Source: Nitrospirota bacterium
GTDB taxonomy: Bacteria > Nitrospirota > Nitrospiria > Nitrospirales > Nitrospiraceae
Direction: 5' to 3'
Length of the DNA: 38,711 nucleotides
Assembly (NCBI GenBank): GCA_013388555.1
Contig: JACAFD010000241.1
Span: 1 to 38,711 of the forward strand
In this document: positions 32,290-38,711 of the stretch, piece by piece
How the letters are laid out: each line of letters opens with the position of its first letter
Numbering within the stretch: position 1 is the first letter of the stretch
Notes under the pieces: generated by a model
The model's database searches: none
What the model saw: only the letters and a program-made list of their open reading frames with translations
What the model was told of the DNA's origin: nothing
Made by a program: the position numbers and the translations under genes

Positions 32290-32913
32290 TTACTGCATGA
32301 TTTTGTTGCCTGTCACCCTGGCTCGAGTCGGCTTCCACTGATTGACCAGTTTCTTTGCGTTCGCGACTTCGGAGGGCCCCAATTGCTTGGCGAGTAAACC
32401 GCCCTGTCGTCCTGCCTCCTCGTCACCTTGAGCAGCGGACAGCATCAGCCACATATACGCGCGTGGTTTGTCCGCCGGTACCCCCTGGGCACCTCCGGCA
32501 AGGATCTTTCCCAGACTATGTTGCGCAGGGGCAAACCCTTTATCTGCCGCAAGCTGCCACCACCTTACGGCTTCTCGATCATCCTTCGGCACACCCGTGC
32601 CCTCCCAGTAATTGTCACCAAGTGAGTTTTGCGCAAACATATCCCCTTGCATAGCCGCCCGTCGATACCACCGAAGCGCTTCGCCTTTATCTTTGGACAG
32701 CCCGCGGCCATGGTCGTACAAGAGACCCAGGTGGAACTGCGCTTCGGCATTCCCCTGCTCGGCGCTGGCGCGTAACGCCTGCACAGCGGACAGAGCCGAA
32801 CCTCCCCTGGAGGATTGTGGGGGGCCTTCCTGCGCCAGCGGGAGGGTCTGAGAGGTGACGCACGACGCCGAAAATAAGGCAATAACACAAAGTCCAATCA
32901 CTCGATTTCTCAT
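32290..32913 (-). CDS. Sel1-repeat lipoprotein
   Basis: The 207-residue product starts with a lipoprotein signal (MRNRVIGLCVIALFSASC; lipobox FSASC). Three Sel1/TPR-like repeats follow: AEAQFHLGLLYDHGRGLSKD, MFAQNSLGDNYWEGTGVPKD and APAQHSLGKILAGGAQGVPA, each ending in a WYRRAA, WWQLAA or MWLMLSA helix. Sel1 proteins act as scaffolds in envelope or signalling complexes. ATG 32913 follows GGAGGTGGCG. It is the last gene of the minus-strand group that includes the flavoprotein and CcmI genes, with a 134-base gap from the former. Confidence 0.87.
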   Translation of the reverse strand: MRNRVIGLCVIALFSASCVTSQTLPLAQEGPPQSSRGGSALSAVQALRASAEQGNAEAQFHLGLLYDHGRGLSKDKGEALRWYRRAAMQGDMFAQNSLGDNYWEGTGVPKDDREAVRWWQLAADKGFAPAQHSLGKILAGGAQGVPADKPRAYMWLMLSAAQGDEEAGRQGGLLAKQLGPSEVANAKKLVNQWKPTRARVTGNKIMQ

Positions 32914-33047
32914 CGCCACCTCCTTCATTATCATCTACTCTGGCACCTCGTTACTCGTGAAAGCATGAATCGTCGTTCACGGTCAGGACTATAGTTCTTT
33001 GCAAGATACGATTCTCCCGAGACACGTTTCAGGGAAAGAGGGGACAT

Positions 33048-34361
33048 TCATTTGGCCAGAGCCGTGCCATAGTAGGTCTCGACCATGACGCCGATTTCTT
33101 TTAGCATGGGAGTCGGGAGCGTACCGCCCGCGCAGACGATCACGGCGTCGTTCTTCATTTCGATCTCTTTTCCCTCGTGAATCAGTGTCACGCGGTCTGT
33201 TCCGATCTCTTTTACGTTGGCATTCAGATACACCGTGATCCTCTTTTTCTCCACGCCTTGTTTGAGCTGCTGACGATTCTTCTCTTTCGGGCGGGTAAAG
33301 ATTTCATCGCCGCGACAGGAAATGGTAACCGTGGTCCCTCGCTCAGCTGCGATGGACAGAGCAGCCTCCGCCGCGCTGTCACCCCCTCCCACCACCAACA
33401 CATGCATCCCACGATACTGTTCGGCGTCGATAAGGCGATAGACGACTTTCTCTTGCTCTTCGCCAGGCACACCGAGCTTGCGGGGCGTGCCACGCCGGCC
33501 AATGGCTAGAAGTACGTTCTTGGTTTTGTATCCATCCTTTGACGTCTTCACCAGGAATCCGCTTCCCGTTTTCGTGATTGCTTCCATACGCTCAGAAAAA
33601 TTGATCTTGATGCTGGTTTGCTTGATTATTCCGCTCCAAAACTCGAGCAATTCCTCCTTGCTGATTTCGAACTTATTGAACTTGCCGACAATGGGCAGCG
33701 TCATGGGCGCTGTCATGGCCACTTTCCGACGCGGGTAGTGGTAGATTGCGCCGCCGAGTGAGTCTTCCTGTTCGACCGTCACGAATCGCAATCCTGACTC
33801 TTTGGCCGCCAGCGAGGCGGAAATACCGGCCGGCCCGGCGCCGACGATCACTACATCCAGCTCGCCCCCCTTGCTCTTGTTTTTCCGAATCGTCTCGATC
33901 GCTCGTTTTCCCTGATCGACTCCCTTTCGGATCAACCCCATCCCGCCCAACTCCCCGGCGATGAAGATGCCGGAGACGTTAGTTTCAAAGGTCGGTTTGA
34001 CCTGAGGGATATCGATGCCGCGCTTCTCCGTCCCAAACACCAGCGTAATCGCCTCAACCGGACAGGCCGCCGCACAGGCCCCGTGGCCGATGCAGTGATC
34101 TGGTTGGACCAGCGTGGCCTTTCCCCTAATGATCCCCAGCGCCTGTTCCGGACAGGCGCTGATGCAAGCGCTTGAGCCGATACACTTGTTGGTATCGATG
34201 ACGGGATGCAAACTGAGTGGCTCCGGGATGCCGGCTTTCACCGTCTCTGCTAGGCGAGCGCGATGGTGCGTGTCCTTCTTACGATGGCGGCGGTAATACA
34301 GAACCAGCGCAACGATCACCGGCAGAATATAGAGGAGCGTGATGAGATAGGATTGCGACAT
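33048..34361 (-). CDS. Membrane-anchored ferredoxin-domain FAD/NAD(P) oxidoreductase
   Basis: The 437-residue product has an N-terminal membrane helix (YLITLLYILPVIVALVLYY, residues 5-23), a two-cluster ferredoxin-like domain (about 52-110), and a thioredoxin-reductase-like flavoprotein domain. The flavin Rossmann motif VVIVGAGPAGISA lies near 170 and the NAD(P) motif VLVVGGGDSAAEAA near 317. The cluster motifs are unusual: C60-GSS-C66-C70P and C90-IGH-C96-C100P, i.e. the second Cys of each CxxCxxCxxxCP is Ser63 and His93. The thioredoxin-reductase CxxC is absent. A likely role is electron transfer between NAD(P)H or a quinone/ferredoxin and an envelope acceptor. It begins 15 bases after ccmI, so they share a transcript. 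Confidence 0.87.
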   Translation of the reverse strand: MSQSYLITLLYILPVIVALVLYYRRHRKKDTHHRARLAETVKAGIPEPLSLHPVIDTNKCIGSSACISACPEQALGIIRGKATLVQPDHCIGHGACAAACPVEAITLVFGTEKRGIDIPQVKPTFETNVSGIFIAGELGGMGLIRKGVDQGKRAIETIRKNKSKGGELDVVIVGAGPAGISASLAAKESGLRFVTVEQEDSLGGAIYHYPRRKVAMTAPMTLPIVGKFNKFEISKEELLEFWSGIIKQTSIKINFSERMEAITKTGSGFLVKTSKDGYKTKNVLLAIGRRGTPRKLGVPGEEQEKVVYRLIDAEQYRGMHVLVVGGGDSAAEAALSIAAERGTTVTISCRGDEIFTRPKEKNRQQLKQGVEKKRITVYLNANVKEIGTDRVTLIHEGKEIEMKNDAVIVCAGGTLPTPMLKEIGVMVETYYGTALAK

Positions 34362-34376
34362 GCTGCCCTTTCAGTG

Positions 34377-35654
34377 CTAGGGTCTTTCATGATCGATGAC
34401 GACGGTGATCTTATTCGCTCCCGGTCTCACCGGCTGACTCACCCCCTCCAGGTCTCCACTTTGTGGCATGGCCTGGTCGGATTTCGACAAACGGGCCACA
34501 ATCATTACCGTTCCTGCGCTGGAGAGTTTTCTGGAGGGCATGGGACTCGTTGAGTCATCGAGCCGGAACATAAAGGGCATATCCTGTTTCGTAGCCCGCA
34601 CGATTGAAACCGGCATGGGCGGGCCATTTATCTCGCGCGCGAATACGAACAATGTATTCATTGAGACGGCTTTCGCAGCAAGACGCGGCGCCAGATTCAC
34701 AGTCCCGCTGATTGCGGCAGCCTGACTACCTGGCATCGTCGAAGATGCCACATCACTGACCGCCTTGACTATCGTCGGTTTTTCGCCGGCGAATCTCTTG
34801 GCCTCATTGATACCGGAGAGTAACTCTTGCCGAACCTCCCCCTCCGCATCTATCGGAAGGTTAGCGCTGGCCCGTTCCCAATACCTCACCGCCTGCCTGA
34901 ACTCTTTGCGATCAAACGCCACAGTCCCGGCCAACATCAACGCTTTGACATGGTTCGGATCGAGCTTGAGGGCCTGCCGAATCAACCATTCAGGCTTTCC
35001 CATCAACTTTCGGCCATGCAGCACGCCGAGAGCATCGGCGTAGTCGACGAGCAGCTGAGGATCATCGGGGAGCAACTTCATGGCTTTCTCGTAAATCATC
35101 ACGGCATCGTTGTGCTGGCCCATTTCGACATAGGAACGGGCGAGGAGCGCCCATCCCACGCCATCATCGGGATTCTGCTCGAGTTTTGTCTTCAGACGTT
35201 CCGACAGAGCCTCCATCCCTTCAGCAGTTTGGTGCCCGGAATCCGCGTTTCCCTGAGCCGACAACGCGGGCACAGATGGATGGATCACTGCGAGCGGATT
35301 CCCGAGTTCCCAGTACAACCCCAGACTCGCTGTTGGAATGAAAATAGCCAACAGGACCGCGACCAACAGACTGTTTACCCGCCGTCGCACCACAGCCGGC
35401 ACTAGGTCCGTGCTCCCGGACTCATCGAGCAACCGTCGCTCGAGTTCACGCTGTGCCTGCTGAAACAGTTCATCGTTCAACGTGCCATTCTTACGGTCCT
35501 GCTCGAGTTCAGCAAACTGCTGCCGATAGACCGCCAGTCTGCTCTCACACTCTCCCGTTGCCATCACAGTGGTCCGCCTTAGCAATGGCCACAAGAGGAG
35601 CCCGATTATGCCTAAGGTCATAGCTGATGCGATGAGCCAGAATATGAGCGTCAT
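34377..35654 (-). CDS. ccmI: CcmI-type cytochrome c biogenesis protein
   Basis: CcmI (CycH) delivers apocytochrome c to the heme ligation complex at the inner membrane. The 425-residue product has the normal order: an N-terminal membrane helix (residues 2-21), a periplasmic/cytoplasmic loop with AVYRQQFAELEQDRKNGTLN, a second membrane helix (SLLVAVLLAIFIPTASLGLY, about residues 95-114), TPR repeats (VGWALLARSYVEMGQHNDAV, PDDPQLLVDYADALGVL), and the C-terminal beta domain (about 315-425). ATG 35654 is chosen because GGGAGGA lies upstream and the first helix begins there. It fits between the porin-like gene and the flavoprotein gene. The usual ccmE-H genes are not in the window. Confidence 0.85.
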   Translation of the reverse strand: MTLIFWLIASAMTLGIIGLLLWPLLRRTTVMATGECESRLAVYRQQFAELEQDRKNGTLNDELFQQAQRELERRLLDESGSTDLVPAVVRRRVNSLLVAVLLAIFIPTASLGLYWELGNPLAVIHPSVPALSAQGNADSGHQTAEGMEALSERLKTKLEQNPDDGVGWALLARSYVEMGQHNDAVMIYEKAMKLLPDDPQLLVDYADALGVLHGRKLMGKPEWLIRQALKLDPNHVKALMLAGTVAFDRKEFRQAVRYWERASANLPIDAEGEVRQELLSGINEAKRFAGEKPTIVKAVSDVASSTMPGSQAAAISGTVNLAPRLAAKAVSMNTLFVFAREINGPPMPVSIVRATKQDMPFMFRLDDSTSPMPSRKLSSAGTVMIVARLSKSDQAMPQSGDLEGVSQPVRPGANKITVVIDHERP

Positions 35655-35737
35655 GCGCCTGTAATTCCTCCCGAAAGCAGTTGAGCACCGATACGAGGGT
35701 CTCACAGACCCCTGTACCAATGGTCATATTATGCGAG

Positions 35738-38038
35738 CTATGAAAAGTCCCACCGCAGACCAAAGAAAAAGAATTGTCTCGACGTCGTATCCTTTTGCGT
35801 CGAACTCTCCGACTGCGTTTTCTCAAATCCCCCTGTGGCTTCGAAGGTCCAGCTGTCGAGAAAGCGATAGTTTATCCGAACCGTCGGAGTCACGCGGTAC
35901 AGCTCCACGTCGAAGCTATCGGTTTGGTGATAGAGGAGGAGAAGGGTATCGAACTGCAATCGCGGTCCGAGACGAGCCAAGGAATTGAATGTAAGTGATT
36001 GACCTCGGTATGCCTGGCTCGTGACATAGCTGGCATTCGCCACGAAGGTCGTACCCTCAAACGGAAAGTTCGCCCCAATTGCTTGAGCCGAATACGTCCA
36101 TATATTTCCAGTCCCGGGGAGTGCCTGTAAGGAGCATGGTGCATCCGTTATCGCATTCGGATTGAGAAAGATGGTGCTTGTTCCCGGCAAGATGACCAGA
36201 CAGTTGTTAGCCGACGTCCCAGAAATCCGGTTGTAACGGACATCCCCGCCGAGTTGCCAGTTCTGGCTCACCGCGTGGAGCACTCCCGCCAGAAATAAAT
36301 CGCTGGTTGCGGTGATGGCTTTTGCTTGGGCGCGAAGCGCAGATTCATTCGCCGTGTTAATGAGGTCAAGTGAGGCATTGGGGACTCCGAACAGGGCGTT
36401 GGTCGTTGTGAGATAAGGAGTTCGTCGATGATCGGCCAAGATAGTGTAGGTTGTGCCCTCTGTCACCCATGAACCATTGAGCATCGCGATATTGAGTGCG
36501 CCATAGGATATGTCATAGTCGATCAAACCGAAGGCATTCTTGCCATTTGCGGCATACCGAAGTTCCGTGCCGACTGCCCGTCGATCTACTACTCCGTTCA
36601 CCATCTGATTAATGTAATAGGCATTTCCACTCCAGGCTTGCCACAGTGGCCCGATGTCCACATTCGCACCATAAAAATAGCGTTCCCCGTTCAAGCTGAA
36701 GTTGCGCGGATCATCGGGCACATAATTGGAGGTGAAATTGAATTGCCTCGGCTGCCCTCCGACCAGATTGAGGCTTAGCAATTGTGGCACGGCTATGTAG
36801 CGAACCCATGCGCCATCGAAACGATAATCCAGAATACCGCCGCTATTGCCTGGTTGCCGTCCGACACGAACCAGATACGAATCCTGACTTGAATGTTCGT
36901 AAAAGAGTGCCCGGAGACGGCTGATGTTCCGCTGGCTATCGGAGGTTGCGAGCTCGTTATAGGTCTGCGTGCCACGGGCAACCAACTTGTTGTCATATTC
37001 GTCTTTTCGATAGCGGCTGGTGAAATCGAGGGCAGACTGAATCAACGATTGGTCATGAAGGTTAGAAGTTGTGGTTGTATTCGCTACCTTGTCTTTAATT
37101 TTTGTCTGAGAATACCCACCATAGTAGTACGTATACAGACTGCCATAGACCTGCATTTCGTCGATCTTCTTAACCGGTCTGGCAGTTTTGGCTTGTGCCC
37201 GCTGATCGATGACCTCCTGCAACGATGCTAACCGTCCTCGTACTCTCGCCGCGTCTTCTCCCTCGGAGTAGAGTTTGAGGTAGAGTTCATATTCCGCTTT
37301 TGCTTTCTCATATTCTCTGCTTTGTTGCCTGGCCACTCCGACCCACTCCTGAGCGACTTGTGATTGTTTATTCGGCGGGAGATTGAGGATCGCATTGAAG
37401 ATCTTCAATGCCGCCTCATTCTCTCCGACGTTCAGCGCCTTGCGGCCTAGCTTCATCAAATCCTCAGCATATGTCTCAACATCCTTCCCGGGAGCGAACG
37501 GCGGGAAATCAAACGACAGCTTGGAGTCCTTGGCCGCGGGAGGAGTAGCCGGTGGAATTTTCATTTCAGGCGGGACTGGCGGGAGCGCCGCCGGTCGATC
37601 CAATTTAACCGCAACCACAATTCGGCTGGCGCTCGGGATACCCCGCTGACTGATTCTGAATCGCACCGGTTTTTCAAATTGGATGGAAAGTCCATTCGTC
37701 CCTTGGTCGGGAAAGGTGACCCTAAATTTCGGGATCAAATCGCTGGGCGGCGAGACGGCCAATTCTCGTGCGAATCGACGGGAGCGATCCTGCCCAGGAA
37801 AGTCGAGGAAAATGGTGACGTAATCACCCTTTTCAGAAGGCGTATGCCTCAAGTACAACGCTCTGGTATTGAAGATGATGTGAATTTCGGCCGCCGTGGG
37901 AGTTTCAACAATTTCGATACGGTCGAGCACTTGGGCAGTTGTCAACGCAGGAGACAACAGCCCAGCGCAGGTCATAATTCCACAGAGCACGAGCCCCGCC
38001 AGGGCATGGCGCAACGTACCACCACGACATGATCTCAA
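35738..38038 (-). CDS. Outer-membrane beta-barrel protein with AMIN-like and TPR regions
   Basis: The 766-residue product has a signal peptide (cleavage near TTAQ, residue 36), an AMIN-like beta domain (RIEIVETPTAAEIHIIFNTR ... VRFRISQRGIPSASRIVVAV, residues 39-150), a Pro-rich linker, a helical TPR region (about 185-275), and a long C-terminal barrel (about 295-766) ending in FFFFGLRWDFS, as expected for outer-membrane insertion. AMIN-like domains bind peptidoglycan or septal structures. The barrel resembles diverged porins and could carry solutes or host a cytochrome. The start is TTG 38038 after AGAGAGGG; no ATG fits the signal peptide. It precedes ccmI by 83 bases and follows the cytochrome gene by 209 bases. 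Confidence 0.78.
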   Translation of the reverse strand: MRSCRGGTLRHALAGLVLCGIMTCAGLLSPALTTAQVLDRIEIVETPTAAEIHIIFNTRALYLRHTPSEKGDYVTIFLDFPGQDRSRRFARELAVSPPSDLIPKFRVTFPDQGTNGLSIQFEKPVRFRISQRGIPSASRIVVAVKLDRPAALPPVPPEMKIPPATPPAAKDSKLSFDFPPFAPGKDVETYAEDLMKLGRKALNVGENEAALKIFNAILNLPPNKQSQVAQEWVGVARQQSREYEKAKAEYELYLKLYSEGEDAARVRGRLASLQEVIDQRAQAKTARPVKKIDEMQVYGSLYTYYYGGYSQTKIKDKVANTTTTSNLHDQSLIQSALDFTSRYRKDEYDNKLVARGTQTYNELATSDSQRNISRLRALFYEHSSQDSYLVRVGRQPGNSGGILDYRFDGAWVRYIAVPQLLSLNLVGGQPRQFNFTSNYVPDDPRNFSLNGERYFYGANVDIGPLWQAWSGNAYYINQMVNGVVDRRAVGTELRYAANGKNAFGLIDYDISYGALNIAMLNGSWVTEGTTYTILADHRRTPYLTTTNALFGVPNASLDLINTANESALRAQAKAITATSDLFLAGVLHAVSQNWQLGGDVRYNRISGTSANNCLVILPGTSTIFLNPNAITDAPCSLQALPGTGNIWTYSAQAIGANFPFEGTTFVANASYVTSQAYRGQSLTFNSLARLGPRLQFDTLLLLYHQTDSFDVELYRVTPTVRINYRFLDSWTFEATGGFEKTQSESSTQKDTTSRQFFFFGLRWDFS

Positions 38039-38247
38039 TACATACCCTCTCTGCGTTTAATGACGGTTGATCGGAGTTGAATCTGGAAAGGTCTCGGTGT
38101 AGACCCTGGCCTGTCATGTGAATCCCTGATCGCGAGCCATCACATATTTTCCAACATCGTTTTCACATTCTCGCAATGGACACAGCCCCGTCATACTCCG
38201 GAATGCACCCCGTTCGTTCCACCTATAGACACATCACCCCTGACTTT

Positions 38248-38711
38248 CTAGAAGCTGCCGCTGACCCTATGACAGCCTGAGTTATCACAAGAGTTTGGCG
38301 CTGCTTCTCTACCGGTATGGTCTGATGGTCTCTTCCCCTGCACCCCTAACCAGTTTGTGCCGCGCTCATGGCAGGTGTTGCATTGCCCTGGCGTGGCCAC
38401 CACCGAACTGTGGTATCTCGATCCGGAAAAGGCCGTTGTGGACTTGTGACAGGTCTCGCAAGCCGTGGCGACCGGGATGTGGTTCGCTGGTTTGCCCAAC
38501 GCCGTCGAGCCGTTGTGGCAGGTCGCACAGCCAGTCGTAATGCCCGTGTGGTTGAACTGTGCTCCCGTAAACGTCGCCGTCGACTTATGGCAGGTCTCGC
38601 AGGGTTGCGTCGTCGGGATGTGACTCGCCGATTTGCCCAACGCCGTCGAGCCGTTGTGGCAGGTCGCACAGCCACTCACGATCCCCGTGTGGTTAAATGC
38701 GGTGCCCAGGA
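38248..38711 (-). CDS. Multiheme cytochrome c, C-terminal part (partial)
   Basis: The frame enters from beyond the right edge and ends at TAG 38248-38250; about 154 residues are visible. It holds two CATCH, two CETCH and one CNTCH heme-binding motifs and a final CDNSGCH of the CX4CH type, so at least six hemes. Conserved His residues in AFNHTG, ASHIP, ANHIP and SDHTG could be distal ligands. The units repeat every 47 residues. Proteins of this style (cytochrome c3-like, multiheme) sit in the periplasm or on the cell surface and move electrons. The N-terminus and export signal are outside the window. It lies at the head of the porin-CcmI-flavoprotein group. Confidence 0.9.
   Translation of the reverse strand, partial: LGTAFNHTGIVSGCATCHNGSTALGKSASHIPTTQPCETCHKSTATFTGAQFNHTGITTGCATCHNGSTALGKPANHIPVATACETCHKSTTAFSGSRYHSSVVATPGQCNTCHERGTNWLGVQGKRPSDHTGREAAPNSCDNSGCHRVSGSF
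38491..38674. repeat. 141-base tandem repeat in the cytochrome gene
   Basis: A 43-base block beginning TTTGCCCAACGCCGTCGAGC (38491-38533) recurs exactly at 38632-38674, 141 bases away, which equals 47 codons. It encodes GCATCHNGSTALGK, the heme motif and its flank. Strong conservation at the base level implies a recent duplication or gene conversion. Confidence 0.85.

Overview
The window reads as a piece of a Nitrospira-type chromosome (phylum Nitrospirota), most likely a complete ammonia oxidiser (comammox). The left end carries the end of amoC, then complete amoA and amoB, followed by a strong terminator. The rest of the window is ordinary Nitrospira-style gene content: many lipoproteins, TPR and HEAT proteins, tandem SUMF1 proteins, c-type cytochrome machinery and multiheme cytochrome. 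This assignment rests on reading protein families by eye; no search was run, and no comammox clade is claimed.

Layout. 1-2430: amoC(partial)-amoA-amoB operon with an intercistronic hairpin and terminator. 2430-4690: two tandem paralogous SUMF1-domain secreted proteins with matching promoters, separated by a long palindromic repeat. 4700-6830: yggS and cfa on the minus strand. 7190-10500: small secreted protein, OmpA-like lipoprotein, a decayed integration site (mscL remnant, integrase tail, tRNA-Arg), a lipoprotein and a PagL-like lipid A deacylase. 10680-16690: TPR protein, a double nitroreductase-domain (SagB/ThcOx-like) protein, an internally duplicated protein of unknown function, a single-domain response regulator and another unknown. 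16820-22250: alpha-glucan phosphorylase overlapping a HEAT-repeat protein, a membrane-anchored coiled-coil protein, a second HEAT protein and a small basic protein. 22580-26260: lipoprotein, Fmt-like formyltransferase, ferredoxin reductase-like flavoprotein and a small protein.

26640-38711 is almost all minus strand: a GNAT/cyclic-nucleotide-binding fusion broken by one in-frame stop, an M20 amidohydrolase, a coiled-coil protein, a hemerythrin, a His-tailed periplasmic protein, a broken YtxH-like gene, a Sel1 lipoprotein, and then a redox group. In transcription order that group is a multiheme cytochrome c (running off the right edge), an outer-membrane beta-barrel protein with AMIN-like and TPR parts, a CcmI-type cytochrome c biogenesis protein, and a membrane-anchored ferredoxin/flavoprotein oxidoreductase.

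How the genes may work together. Amo starts ammonia oxidation. The right-hand cluster has what is needed to mature c-type hemes and move electrons at the envelope. glgP mobilises stored glycogen. Several genes are broken by single stops or frameshifts, and three related imperfect palindromes built from TGGTYTG-like words sit at gene ends. The most interesting unexplained items are this palindrome family, the duplicated SUMF1 pair beside amo, the cytochrome/barrel/CcmI/flavoprotein group with non-standard cluster ligands, and the two-fold repeated unknown protein at 14374.
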